This document shows positions 41,888 to 55,103 of a stretch of 64,000 bases of DNA, piece after piece. Both the position numbers and the translations under genes were made by a program. The notes beneath the pieces were generated by a model. The model did no database searches and was not told where the DNA came from. It saw nothing but the letters and a program-made list of their open reading frames with translations. The first letter of the stretch is position 1. Each line of letters starts with the position of its first letter. Source of the DNA: Candidatus Dechloromonas phosphorivorans (GTDB lineage Bacteria; Pseudomonadota; Gammaproteobacteria; Burkholderiales; Rhodocyclaceae); contig JADKBR010000017.1 in the NCBI GenBank assembly GCA_016714975.1, positions 1 to 64,000 of the forward strand. The letters run 5' to 3'.

Positions 41888-43042
41888 TTACGGCCCGCTG
41901 ACCTTCCGGAAGGGCAGGTGCGTCGCTGCTTCCTCGGCATAGGCCAGAATGGCGGGTCGCTGCCGGTCGAGGTGCTGGTCGAGCAGATGGCGCATGCGGG
42001 CGTCTTCTATCCAATGGCAGGAGCGCACCACGGTCGGCTCGAAACCCCGTGCCACCTTGTGTTCGCCGCCGGCCCCCGGCTCGAAGGTGGCAAGCCCTTC
42101 GCGCAGGCAGTAGTCGATACCCTGATAGAAGCATAGCTCGAAGTGGAGGCTGTGATAACTTGCGGCGGTGCCCCAGTAGCGACCGTACAGGGTGTCGTCG
42201 CTGCGGAAGCAGATTGAGATGGCCACCGGATCGCCCCGTTCGCGGGCGATGAAGGCGACCATCCGGCGGCCCAGGCTGCTCGCGAGATCGGCGAAACTGG
42301 CCGGGGTGAAGGCGGCGTAATTCCTGTACTTGTCGAAGGTTGCGGCATACAGACTGTGCAGGGCGGGCCATTCTTCGGGATCGATTTCGTTACCGTGGCG
42401 GACTTCGATGTGCAGTCCGCTGTCGGCCACCCGTCGACGTTCCGCCCTGACCTTGCGTCGCCGCTCGGCGTTGAAGGTTCCGAGGAAATCGGTGAAATCG
42501 GCGCAACCGTGGTTCCGCCAATGGAACTGGACATTGTGGCTGACCAAGAGTCCGTGCCCGCGCAGCACCGTCACCTCATCTTCTGCCGGGAAGGCGACGT
42601 GCCACGACGATAGCCCGTGCCCGGCCACCTGTTCCAGGGCTGCCTCGACCAGCGCGTGCCGGATGCACTCGGCATTGTCTCCGGGGCGGACGAGAAGCCG
42701 GGGGCCGGTTGCCGGCGTATGCGGCAGGCCGCTCAGCAGTTTCGGGTAATAGGGCTTCCCGAGCTGTTGGTAGGCAGCGGCCCACGACCAGTCGTGGATG
42801 AAGTCACCGTGAGAATTCGTGCGGACATACAGCGGCAGAATGCCGAGCGCCATGCCGTCACTGTTCATCGCTGTCAGGTGATGCGCTTTCCAGCCGCATT
42901 CCGGGCCGGCCATTCCGTGGCGTTCGAGAATGTCGAGGAAATCCCGATTGAGAAAGGGGTGTCCCGATGGCGCCAGCTGCTCCCAGTCGGTGCGCGTAAT
43001 TTCGCCGGTGGCGGCTACGACGGAAACGGTCAGCGGCGACAT
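41888..43042 (-). CDS. FemAB/GNAT-like peptidoglycan-biosynthesis type transferase (PF04339)
   Basis: A 384-aa protein of the GNAT-fold family PF04339, related to aminoacyl transferases. Typical parts are GHPFLNRDFLDILERHG, YYPKLLSGLPHTPATGPRLL, FHWRNHGCADFTDFLGTFNA followed by ERRRKVRAERR, and GRYWGTAASYHSLHFELCFY with GAGGEHKVARGFEP. Substrate is not known. The start at 43042 gives the family N-terminus; a longer frame upstream adds 36 unlikely residues. Confidence 0.85.
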   Translation of the reverse strand: MSPLTVSVVAATGEITRTDWEQLAPSGHPFLNRDFLDILERHGMAGPECGWKAHHLTAMNSDGMALGILPLYVRTNSHGDFIHDWSWAAAYQQLGKPYYPKLLSGLPHTPATGPRLLVRPGDNAECIRHALVEAALEQVAGHGLSSWHVAFPAEDEVTVLRGHGLLVSHNVQFHWRNHGCADFTDFLGTFNAERRRKVRAERRRVADSGLHIEVRHGNEIDPEEWPALHSLYAATFDKYRNYAAFTPASFADLASSLGRRMVAFIARERGDPVAISICFRSDDTLYGRYWGTAASYHSLHFELCFYQGIDYCLREGLATFEPGAGGEHKVARGFEPTVVRSCHWIEDARMRHLLDQHLDRQRPAILAYAEEAATHLPFRKVSGP

Positions 43043-43106
43043 CGTGATGCACGGGTTCGCAACGGAGTAACGGGTTGCCTGGCCATCAACGCTTTCTTCA
43101 GCGTTT

Positions 43107-43391
43107 TCATCCAGTCGCGCCGGTGGCCTTGCCGGACATTCTGGTGGCAAATTCGCGTTTCTCGCCAGCGGTCATCTGCTTGACACGATACTCGGCTTGC
43201 GATGCCGCCGAACGGTCGCGGTGTTCTTCGAATCCGAGCAGCCTCGCGGGAGCATGCGAACGCATATAGCGCGCGCCGCTCCCGTCCCGGTGGGCAGCAT
43301 AGCGTGCTGCGACGTCGACCGTGATGCCCGTATAGATGCTGCCGTCCGCGCACTCGATCAGGTAGAGAAACCAGACCTTGCGATTCGGCAC
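43107..43391 (-). CDS. GIY-YIG nuclease superfamily protein
   Basis: A 94-aa stand-alone GIY-YIG domain of the UPF0213/YhbQ type. The signature is FLYLIECADGSIYTGITVDV, followed by RYAAHRDGSGARYMRSHAPA with the catalytic Arg region and EYRVKQMTAGEKREF with the Glu. I chose the GTG at 43391 because it gives the usual start just before the first strand; the open frame extends upstream into the DUF1304 gene. YhbQ-type proteins cut nucleic acids, but the cellular role is unclear. Confidence 0.85.
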   Translation of the reverse strand: MPNRKVWFLYLIECADGSIYTGITVDVAARYAAHRDGSGARYMRSHAPARLLGFEEHRDRSAASQAEYRVKQMTAGEKREFATRMSGKATGATG

Positions 43392-43410
43392 GGTGCGGTC
43401 GACCGCCGAA

Positions 43411-43767
43411 TCAGGCCAGAAGTACGAAAACCAGCGCAATCGCCGCCGGAACGGCCTGGACGAAGAGTATCCGGCGACTCGCGGTGGCTGCGCCATACAA
43501 ACCGGCAACCAGCACGCAGCACAGAAAGAACACCTTGATGTCGGTACCGCCGGCTCCAAGGCTCAGGCCCCAGACCAGGCCGGCCGCCAGGAAGCCGTTG
43601 TACAGCCCCTGGTTGGCGGCAAGGACTTTGGAGGCGACCGCGGCGTCGCGGGTTTGCCCGAAGGCGCGCAGGCCGGCCGGCTTGTCCCACAGGAACATCT
43701 CGAGGACGAGGATGTAGACGTGGAGTAGCGCGATCAAAGCGACAAGAACGTTGGCAATCGTGGTCAT
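43411..43767 (-). CDS. DUF1304 inner-membrane protein
   Basis: A 118-aa protein of four helices: ANVLVALIALLHVYILVLEM, AANQGLYNGFLAAGLVWGLS, FFLCCVLVAGLYGAATA and LFVQAVPAAIALVFVLLA. The motif ANQGLYNGFLAAGL is diagnostic for DUF1304. Function is unknown. It lies between tpx and the GIY-YIG gene on the same strand, with 45 and 19 bases of spacing. Confidence 0.9.
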   Translation of the reverse strand: MTTIANVLVALIALLHVYILVLEMFLWDKPAGLRAFGQTRDAAVASKVLAANQGLYNGFLAAGLVWGLSLGAGGTDIKVFFLCCVLVAGLYGAATASRRILFVQAVPAAIALVFVLLA

Positions 43768-43812
43768 AGAGTGCTCCCGGGTGATCGGCGCCGGCCGGCA
43801 GGCCTGAACCGA

Positions 43813-44319
43813 CTACTTGCCGAGAGCGGCGAGGGCCGCTGCGTAGTCGGGTTCGTTGGCGATCTCGCCGACCAGTTCGCTGTGCAGCACGCGATCATTC
43901 TCATCGAGAACGACCACGGCGCGGGCCGAGACACCGGTCAGCGGACCGGTCTTGATGGCAACGCCGTAGGCCTCCAGGAAGTCGCGGCCGCGCATCGTCG
44001 ACAAGGTCTGCACGTTGGCCAGTCCCTCGGCGCCGCAGAAGCGGGCCTGGGCGAAGGGCAGGTCGGCCGAGATGCAGAGGACGGCGGTGTTGGCGGCGTC
44101 GTTGGCGGTCTGGTTGAACTTGCGCACCGAGGTCGCGCAGGTCGGCGTGTCAATGCTCGGAAAGATGTTCAGGATCTTACGCTTGCCGGCCAGGCCGGCC
44201 AGGGTGACGTCGGCCAAATCCTTGCCGACCAGTGAAAATGCGGGCGCCTGATCGCCCTTGGCGGGGAAATTGCCGCTGACTTCGATGGGGTTGCCGCCAA
44301 GCGTAACGGTATTCGACAT
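43813..44319 (-). CDS. tpx: thiol peroxidase (Tpx, atypical 2-Cys peroxiredoxin)
   Basis: A 168-aa peroxidase that reduces hydroperoxides with thioredoxin. The peroxidatic Cys61 is in NIFPSIDTPTCATSVRKFN and the resolving Cys95 is in FAQARFCGAEG, the Tpx spacing. It starts MSNTVTLGGNPIEVSG, as in the family, and a GGAG ribosome site lies before it. It is probably the first gene of a leftward run with DUF1304. Confidence 0.96.
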   Translation of the reverse strand: MSNTVTLGGNPIEVSGNFPAKGDQAPAFSLVGKDLADVTLAGLAGKRKILNIFPSIDTPTCATSVRKFNQTANDAANTAVLCISADLPFAQARFCGAEGLANVQTLSTMRGRDFLEAYGVAIKTGPLTGVSARAVVVLDENDRVLHSELVGEIANEPDYAAALAALGK

Positions 44320-44461
44320 TTGATCTCCTGGTGAGTGGTTGGTGGCCGCCAGATCCGTTGGGATTCCGGGGGCCGGTTTGGTGACTATCGGGTTGACGCC
44401 GGTTTCGCCGACCCGTTCCCTGATTATTGCCCAAAAAGGCGGGTTGACCGCGACAGGGTAC

Positions 44462-45835
<1,374 letters not shown>

Positions 45836-45837
45836 GT

Positions 45838-46119
45838 TCAGTCCTCCTTCTTCTTGAACATGGCGAGCATGCGTTCGGTCACTACGTAGCCGCCGGCCGC
45901 ATTGGCGGCGCCGAGGGCGACTGCGAAGAAGCCGATCGCCTGTTCGACGATCGTGTCGGCGGCGCCGAGGGCGATCATCGCCCCGACGACGACCACACCG
46001 TGAATGAAGTTGGAGCCGGACATCAGCGGGGTGTGCAGGATGACCGGCACCTTGCCGATGATCTCGTAGCCGGTGAAGGCGGCGAGCATGAAGATGTACA
46101 ACGCGAGCATGCCGTCCAT
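45838..46119 (-). CDS. pntAb: NAD(P) transhydrogenase subunit alpha part 2
   Basis: A 93-aa membrane subunit with three helices (ALYIFMLAAFTGYEIIG, PLMSGSNFIHGVVVVGAMIA and IGFFAVALGAANAAGGYVVT). It is the split-off membrane part of the alpha subunit, as in Rhodospirillum-type three-gene transhydrogenases. Its ATG overlaps the pntAa stop. Confidence 0.94.
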   Translation of the reverse strand: MDGMLALYIFMLAAFTGYEIIGKVPVILHTPLMSGSNFIHGVVVVGAMIALGAADTIVEQAIGFFAVALGAANAAGGYVVTERMLAMFKKKED

Positions 46120-47246
46120 CAAACCTCTCCCAAAATTTGCTTGACGGTCTGGTTGACCGTGACACCGTCCTTGCACATCAAGGTGCCGGCGACGACTTCG
46201 TCGCTCCAGTCGAAGGTCAGTTCGCCCTCCTTGATCCACGGCGAGATGAAGTTGTAGAGGTTCTTGGCGTAGAGTTCGGAGGCGTGCGTCGGCATCCGCG
46301 ACGGCAGGTTGAGCGGGCCGTGGATATTCACGTCGTTGGCGACGACGTGCTCGCCGGGCTGGGTCAGCGCGCAGTTGCCGCCGGATTCGGCGGCCATGTC
46401 GACGATGATCGCGCCGTACTTCATGCGCGCGATCATGTCTGTGGTGATGATCACCGGCGCCTTCTTGCCGGGGATGGCCGCGGTGGAAATCACAACATCG
46501 GAGAGCGTGATGGCCTTGGCCAGCTTCTCGGTCTGCTGCGCCTTCTCTTCAGCGGTCAGGTCGCGGGCGTAGCCGGCGGCGCCGTCGGCGGAAACGCCGG
46601 TATCGACGAACTTGGCGCCGAGCGACTCGATCTGTTCGCGGGCAGCGGAGCGCACGTCGTAGGCTTCGACCATGGCGCCGAGCCGCTTGCAGGTGGCGAT
46701 CGCTTGCAGGCCGGCGACGCCGGCGCCGATGACGAGGACGCGCGCCGGGCGGATGGTGCCGGCGGCGGTGGTCAGCATCGGGAAGAACTTGGTGCAGCGG
46801 GCCGCAGCGATCAGTCCGCACTGGTAGCCGGCGCAGGAAGACTGCGACGAGAGCGCATCCATGCTCTGGGCGCGCGAGATGCGCGGCAGCAGTTCAAGGG
46901 CGAAGGCCGTGATCTTCCTGGCGTTGAGGGCCGCCAGCCGGGCCTTGTCCTCGAAGGGCTTCAGCAGCCCGATGAGCACCGAACCTTCCGGCAGCGCGGC
47001 GATTTCCTCGGGCGACGGCGGGGTGACGCGCAGGATAAGTTTGGCGCTGCCATAGGCTTCGCGAATGCCACCGACCATGTCGACATCGGTGTAGTCCGAG
47101 TCGAGGAAGTGACTGTCGGTCCCGGCGCTCTGCTCCATGCGCAGTGTGGCGCCGAGCGCCCTGTATTTCCTGGCGGTTTCTGGCACCAGAGCGACCCGGT
47201 GTTCACCGGGGGTGCGTTCTCTGGTCACCGCAATGCTGAGCGGCAT
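46119..47246 (-). CDS. pntAa: NAD(P) transhydrogenase subunit alpha part 1
   Basis: A 375-aa soluble NAD(H)-binding domain I. It shows PLSIAVTRERTPGEHRVALV, RISRAQSMDALSSQSSCAGY, the Rossmann loop VLVIGAGVAGLQAIATCKRL and GAIIVDMAAESGGNCALTQP. In most relatives the SQSSCAGYQ segment reads SQASLAGY; the two cysteines here are a small oddity. First gene of the pnt trio, 63 bases downstream of aceK. Confidence 0.95.
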   Translation of the reverse strand: MPLSIAVTRERTPGEHRVALVPETARKYRALGATLRMEQSAGTDSHFLDSDYTDVDMVGGIREAYGSAKLILRVTPPSPEEIAALPEGSVLIGLLKPFEDKARLAALNARKITAFALELLPRISRAQSMDALSSQSSCAGYQCGLIAAARCTKFFPMLTTAAGTIRPARVLVIGAGVAGLQAIATCKRLGAMVEAYDVRSAAREQIESLGAKFVDTGVSADGAAGYARDLTAEEKAQQTEKLAKAITLSDVVISTAAIPGKKAPVIITTDMIARMKYGAIIVDMAAESGGNCALTQPGEHVVANDVNIHGPLNLPSRMPTHASELYAKNLYNFISPWIKEGELTFDWSDEVVAGTLMCKDGVTVNQTVKQILGEV

Positions 47247-47309
47247 GCTGCTTTCTCCTTGGTTGGCAGGTTTGGTTCCGGCTGTTCGTTATTTGAATGG
47301 CGCGCGAGT

Positions 47310-49082
47310 TCAGGATTCGTCCGGCGGGCAATGGTGAAAGCGCAGTTCCTGTGGGTAAGGGAAAAAATCCTCAACGTGGCCGTCGCGGATCTTCTTCTGT
47401 GCGTCCTGCCAGAACTGCGGAGCCAACAAGTCCTTGTGGTGTTTGTAGAAAACCTTGCGCAGGGTTGGCGAGGCGAGCAGGAAGGTCCCGAACTCTTCCG
47501 GGAAGATGTCGTTCCTGGCTACGGGATACCAGACTTCGCCCGACATTTCCGTTTCGAAATCCGGAGGCGGCGGAGTCTTGCGGAAGTTGCAGTCGGTCAT
47601 GTACTCGATTTCGTCGTAATCGTAAAAGACGACGCGGCCATAGCGCGTGACGCCGAAATTCTTCCACAGCATGTCGCCGGGGAAGATGTTGGCCTGGGCC
47701 AGTTCGCGGATCGCGCTGCCATATTCCTTGATTGCATGCTCCAGGGCTTCGGCATTATCGGTACGCTCCATGCGTTCGAGGTGAATGTTCAGTGGCTCCA
47801 TCCGGCGCTCGATGTAGATGTGCTTGATCACCAGAGTCTCGCCGTCGATCTCGAAGCAGGTGGGCGCCAGCGTGCGCAGTTCGTCCATGACCTCTTGATC
47901 GAAGCGCTTCAGCGGAAAAGCGGCGTTGGAGAACTCCAGCGTATCCGCCATGCGGCCGACGCGGTCGACCTGCTTGACGATCATGAATTTGCGCTTGACC
48001 GTAGCGCGGTCCATTTCCTTCGATGCGCCGAACACGTCCTTGATGATCTTGAAGACATAGGGGTAGGAGGGGAGCGTGAACACCAGCATGACCATGCCGC
48101 GGATGCCGGGGGCCATGATGAACTTGTCTTCCGAATGGTGCAGGTGATAAATGAGATCGCGAAAGAACATCGTCTTTCCCTGCTTGCCGAGGCCGAGCAT
48201 GATGTATAGCTCGGAGCGCGGCTTGTTGGGCAGGATCGAGCGCAGGAACTGGACGTAACCGGACGGCACTTCCATGTCGACCATGAAGTAGGCCCGCGAC
48301 AGCGAGAACAGGAGACCGATCCGCCAGGCGTCGAGGAGAATGGTGTCGAGAAAGAGCCTGCCGCCGCTATCATGCAGCACGGGGATTGCGAACGGGTATT
48401 CGGCGGCACCGTTGATCGCCTTGCCGATGAGGTAGGCAGCCTTGTTGCGGTATAAGGCTGAGCCGAGCACCTGAATCTGGAAGTTGACCTCGCGCGCCGG
48501 CATCCCCTTCAGGTGGCGGCGAACGGCGTGATAGACATAGTTGGTGTCGCGCTCCAGGTTGGCGAACGGCCGCAGCCACTCGAAATCCTCGACGATTGTC
48601 CGAATCGCCCCGCGCAGGCCGTCTTCCTTGCCGTAGTAGCTGCGGTAGGTGGGCGTGAATTCGGCTTCGATGTTCTCGGTCGACACGGTTGGGCGAACGA
48701 AAATGAAGTCGTTGCGGAAATAGTCGCGGTGCAGGATCTTGGTCGTCACCGAGTTGAAAAAGGTTTCGGCCAGTTCCGGCTGCTTGTGATTTAGCAGCAA
48801 GCCGATGTAGAGCAGCTTGACCTGCTGCCAGGCACCGTCGTCGATGTGCTGGGCGTCGAACTCGGTGCGCAGGCGTTCGACGCATTCATCGACACGGTCA
48901 TCGTAGAATCGGATGCGCTCCTTGACTGCTTTGTGCACGCCAAGCCAGTTTGCCTGCTCAAAGCGCGTCTTGGCTTCTTTGCTGGTCGCACGGAACAGCG
49001 TGTAGTGCTTGTTGAAGCCCTGGATCAGCGCCAACGCGATCTGGTGGGCGCTGGAACCGTAGAGGCCGACGGAAATCTTCAT
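47310..49082 (-). CDS. aceK: isocitrate dehydrogenase kinase/phosphatase
   Basis: A 590-aa bifunctional enzyme that inactivates dimeric isocitrate dehydrogenase by serine phosphorylation and reactivates it, sending carbon to the glyoxylate shunt. It contains the AceK kinase loop PRSELYIMLGLGKQGKTMFF, DKFIMAPGIRGMVMLVFTLP and the phosphotransfer motifs RYGRVVFYDYDEIEYMTDC. The start at 49082 is chosen for the family N-terminus (MKISVGLYGSSAHQIALALI). It is divergent from two isocitrate dehydrogenase genes, one of them its expected target. Confidence 0.95.
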   Translation of the reverse strand: MKISVGLYGSSAHQIALALIQGFNKHYTLFRATSKEAKTRFEQANWLGVHKAVKERIRFYDDRVDECVERLRTEFDAQHIDDGAWQQVKLLYIGLLLNHKQPELAETFFNSVTTKILHRDYFRNDFIFVRPTVSTENIEAEFTPTYRSYYGKEDGLRGAIRTIVEDFEWLRPFANLERDTNYVYHAVRRHLKGMPAREVNFQIQVLGSALYRNKAAYLIGKAINGAAEYPFAIPVLHDSGGRLFLDTILLDAWRIGLLFSLSRAYFMVDMEVPSGYVQFLRSILPNKPRSELYIMLGLGKQGKTMFFRDLIYHLHHSEDKFIMAPGIRGMVMLVFTLPSYPYVFKIIKDVFGASKEMDRATVKRKFMIVKQVDRVGRMADTLEFSNAAFPLKRFDQEVMDELRTLAPTCFEIDGETLVIKHIYIERRMEPLNIHLERMERTDNAEALEHAIKEYGSAIRELAQANIFPGDMLWKNFGVTRYGRVVFYDYDEIEYMTDCNFRKTPPPPDFETEMSGEVWYPVARNDIFPEEFGTFLLASPTLRKVFYKHHKDLLAPQFWQDAQKKIRDGHVEDFFPYPQELRFHHCPPDES

Positions 49083-49268
49083 GTTGAGCGGTCTTCGAAC
49101 AAGCGGCAATTCTAGCACTTGCGCCTCATGGCGAAAGGCGCCCGCAATGGCCGGCCGCCATCGTTCCGCTAGAGGCCACGAGCCACACCGGGCTTCCGGT
49201 TGCAAACATGGCGATCGAAGGCTGCAGTAAAATATGCTTGTCAACTCAATCCAACTCGAGGAACTGCC

Positions 49269-51506
49269 ATGTCTGCCGGGAAATCAAAGATCGTCTATAC
49301 GCTAACAGACGAGGCGCCGCTCTTGGCGACTTGTGCTTTTTTGCCCATTGTTGAGGCGTTTACCGCGCCGGCCGGTATCGAAATAGAGGAAGCGGACATT
49401 TCGGTGGCGGCCCGCGTTCTGGCGGAATTCCCCGATTTCCTGACCGACGACCAGAAGGTCGGAAACACGCTTGCCGAACTCGGCAAGAAGACTCTGCTGC
49501 CCGACACCAACATCATCAAGCTGCCGAACATCAGCGCCTCGGTAGCCCAGTTGATGACCTGCGTCAAGGAATTGCAGGCCAAGGGTTACGCGATTCCCGA
49601 TTTTCCCGAGAATCCCAAGACTGACGAAGAAAAAGCGATCAAGACCCGCTACTCCAAGTGCCTGGGGTCTGCCGTGAACCCGGTGCTGCGCGAAGGCAAC
49701 TCCGACCGCCGCGCGCCGCTGGCCGTCAAGAACTCTGCCCGCAAGAACCCGCACTCGATGGGTGAATGGAGCCAAGCCTCGCGGTCTCATGTGTCGCACA
49801 TGCATCATGGCGACTTCTACCACGGCGAAAAGTCGATGACCCTTGACAAGGCGTGCGACGTCAAGATGGAACTGCTCACCAAGAGCGGCAAGGCCATTGT
49901 GCTCAAGCCGAAAATTTCGCTGCTCGAAGGCGAGATCATCGACTCCATGTTCATGAGCAAGAAAGCGCTCTGTGATTTCTATGAAGCGCAACTGGAAGAT
50001 GCGCGCAAAACCGGCGTGATGTTCTCGCTGCATGTCAAAGCGACAATGATGAAGGTCTCCCACCCCATCGTCTTTGGCCACTGCGTCAGGATCTTCTACA
50101 GGGAAGCCTTCGAGAAGCATGCAGAGCTGTTCGAAGAGTTGGGCGTCAACGTCAATAACGGCATGGTCAACCTCTACGACAAGATCGCCACCCTGCCGGA
50201 ATCCAAGCGCGAAGAAATCGAGCGGGACCTGCACGCCTGTCACGAGCATCGTCCGGAACTGGCCATGGTCGATTCGGCAAAGGGCATCACCAACTTCCAC
50301 TCACCGAACGACATCATCGTCGACGCCTCGATGCCGGCGATGATCCGTATCGGGGGCAAGATGTGGGGCTCTGACGGCAAGCCGAAGGACACCAAGGCGG
50401 TCATGCCGGAATCGACTTTTGCCCGCATCTATCAGGAAATGATCAATTTCTGCAAGACCAACGGCAATTTCGATCCAGTGACCATGGGTACCGTGCCCAA
50501 CGTCGGTTTGATGGCCCAGCAAGCCGAGGAGTACGGTTCGCACGACAAGACCTTCGAGATTGCGGAAGACGGCGTCGCCAACATCGTTGATATCGTCACC
50601 GGCGAAGTCCTGCTGTCGCAGCACGTCGAGGCAGGTGACATCTGGCGCATGTGCCAGGTCAAGGACGCGCCGATCCGCGATTGGGTCAAGCTCGCCGTGA
50701 CCCGTGCGCGCAACTCGGGCATGCCGGCTGTGTTCTGGCTGGATCCCTATCGGCCGCACGAAAACGAACTGATCAAGAAGGTTGAAACCTACCTGAAAGA
50801 TCATGACACCGCCGGTCTTGACATCCAGCACATGTCGCAGGTGCGTGCCATGCGCTACACACTGGAGCGTGTGATCCGCGGCCTCGACACCATTTCGGTA
50901 ACCGGCAATATCCTGCGCGACTACCTGACCGACCTGTTTCCGATCATGGAGCTCGGCACCAGCGCCAAGATGCTGTCCATTGTTCCGCTGATGGCCGGTG
51001 GCGGCATGTACGAAACCGGTGCTGGCGGTTCCGCGCCGAAGCATGTCAAGCAACTGGTGGAAGAAAACCACTTGCGCTGGGATTCGTTGGGTGAGTTCCT
51101 TGCCCTGGCCGTCTCGTTGGAGGAGTTGGGTATCAAGACGGGCAACAAAAAGGCCAAGATCCTTGCCAGAACGCTCGACGCCGCCACCGGCAAGCTGCTC
51201 GACAACAACAAGTCGCCGTCGCCACGTACGGGTGAGCTCGATAATCGGGGAAGCCAGTTCTACCTCGCCATGTATTGGGCGCAGGAATTGGCCGCGCAGA
51301 CCGACGACCAGGAACTGCAGGCCCACTTCGCTCCGTTGGCCAAGGACCTGACCGAGAACGAGCAGCAAATTACCGACGAGCTCAAGGCGGTGCAGGGCAA
51401 GCCGGCCGATATCGGCGGCTACTATCTGGTCGATTCAGACAAGTGCACGGCGGTGATGCGCCCCAGTGCCACCCTCAATGCAATCCTGAAAGCTGCGCGG
51501 GTCTGA
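49269..51506 (+). CDS. icd: monomeric NADP-dependent isocitrate dehydrogenase
   Basis: A 745-aa monomeric IDH, a family unrelated in size to the dimeric enzyme. It opens SKIVYTLTDEAPLLATCAFL and has LPNISASVAQLMTCVKELQA, NPVLREGNSDRRAPLAVKNS and CIKVKDAPIRDW-like substrate and NADP regions (here RMCQVKDAPIRDWVKL, ARNSGMPAVFWLDPYRPHE). It makes 2-oxoglutarate and NADPH. It is not known to be an AceK substrate. It lies 186 bases from the divergent aceK start and 202 bases before the second icd gene. Confidence 0.96.
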   Translation: MSAGKSKIVYTLTDEAPLLATCAFLPIVEAFTAPAGIEIEEADISVAARVLAEFPDFLTDDQKVGNTLAELGKKTLLPDTNIIKLPNISASVAQLMTCVKELQAKGYAIPDFPENPKTDEEKAIKTRYSKCLGSAVNPVLREGNSDRRAPLAVKNSARKNPHSMGEWSQASRSHVSHMHHGDFYHGEKSMTLDKACDVKMELLTKSGKAIVLKPKISLLEGEIIDSMFMSKKALCDFYEAQLEDARKTGVMFSLHVKATMMKVSHPIVFGHCVRIFYREAFEKHAELFEELGVNVNNGMVNLYDKIATLPESKREEIERDLHACHEHRPELAMVDSAKGITNFHSPNDIIVDASMPAMIRIGGKMWGSDGKPKDTKAVMPESTFARIYQEMINFCKTNGNFDPVTMGTVPNVGLMAQQAEEYGSHDKTFEIAEDGVANIVDIVTGEVLLSQHVEAGDIWRMCQVKDAPIRDWVKLAVTRARNSGMPAVFWLDPYRPHENELIKKVETYLKDHDTAGLDIQHMSQVRAMRYTLERVIRGLDTISVTGNILRDYLTDLFPIMELGTSAKMLSIVPLMAGGGMYETGAGGSAPKHVKQLVEENHLRWDSLGEFLALAVSLEELGIKTGNKKAKILARTLDAATGKLLDNNKSPSPRTGELDNRGSQFYLAMYWAQELAAQTDDQELQAHFAPLAKDLTENEQQITDELKAVQGKPADIGGYYLVDSDKCTAVMRPSATLNAILKAARV

Positions 51507-51708
51507 TCGGGACAGCGCACCGGCAAACCATGGGCCAGGTTTGCCGGGTCGGGATTGCGTCGAGCGTCTGAAATCCCTGACGGCGCCCCCTTTTTTCCTT
51601 CATAATCGCCAGTACCACCTCTCGCAGGAGAGCCTTGTGCCGGCAATTCAGCAGAGGGGAAGATTCGACGCAAATCGAGGTCGCGCTAGCAAAACGCAAG
51701 GAGTGGAT

Positions 51709-52950
<1,242 letters not shown>

Positions 52951-52976
52951 TGCGTCGTCCTGTCTGATTGATTCGA

Positions 52977-52998
52977 GGCCCCCGCGAGGGGGCTTCCC
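52977..52998 (+). terminator. hairpin after the dimeric icd gene
   Basis: GCCCCC, loop GCGA, GGGGGC followed by TTCCCTTT, 27 bases after the stop. The T-run is interrupted, so the terminator is moderate. Confidence 0.6.
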
Positions 52999-53013
52999 TT
53001 TGGTGATCCACGA

Positions 53014-53262
53014 ATGACTTCCGAACTTCCACAACAACCCCTGACTCCCGAAGAATCGGCGCTGCGCCGCAAAAAAGTCCGCAACGTCGTGCTGCTGCGC
53101 GCTTTCCTCCTGGGCCTGATGGTCTCCGCGTGGTGGATCCTCTTTGTTCCGGATTCCCTGGTCGACCCCGCCATTCAGAATCCGCTCGGCATCGCCGCCG
53201 GGCTGATCACCATGGGCGCCTACCTCTATTTCCTGCGCGAGACGCTGTTTCCGAGGAAGTGA
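53014..53262 (+). CDS. small two-helix membrane protein
   Basis: An 82-aa protein with a charged N-terminus (TPEESALRRKKVRN), two membrane helices (VVLLRAFLLGLMVSAWWILF and NPLGIAAGLITMGAYLYFLR) and a short basic tail. I know no named family. It follows the icd hairpin on the same strand and ends 20 bases before the GC-only block. Confidence 0.7.
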   Translation: MTSELPQQPLTPEESALRRKKVRNVVLLRAFLLGLMVSAWWILFVPDSLVDPAIQNPLGIAAGLITMGAYLYFLRETLFPRK

Positions 53263-53283
53263 AAGCGGCGGCGATCGCCGAGC

Positions 53284-54719
<1,436 letters not shown>

Positions 54720-55103
54720 ACACAAAACAACAAATTGACATCTGGGCCAGTTGCGGCCGGTCGCAGTGGCCACTAACCCGCCATGCAGAAGCAGCTCAGC
54801 TTAGTTTGCCGCCATTACGGCTGCACAGACCTTGTCGCGTGTTCGGCCAAAGGCGATGCTGGTCTTGTCCTCATCTATTGCCCTCTACGTATAGCCAACG
54901 TAATTCTTTCCCTGCCAGCATCCATGATGAATCCGGCCTCCGCCTCCGGTCCGACGGCAAGCATCAACCTCGGGCAAACCGGGAGTCCATTGACCGCACT
55001 CTATGACTGGGGGCCAACGACGTACGCGTCCGGTCCTTCGGGGGCGCGCGTTCGGGTATCGATTGGCTATACTCAATCACCGTGACGACATGAGGACGAC
55101 AAC
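54720..55103. other. non-coding stretch before the MBL gene
   Basis: Normal composition returns here. I see no gene; two short frames have no family features. The first bases may already be affected by the join with the GC block. Confidence 0.45.

Noticed and set aside
46137..48209. 690-codon plus-strand frame opposite pntAa and aceK
   Set aside because: Both antisense genes are well-defined families; the plus-strand translation has no family features.
54783..55085. 100-codon plus-strand frame before the MBL gene
   Set aside because: No recognisable domain and no ribosome site; it lies in doubtful sequence next to the GC block.
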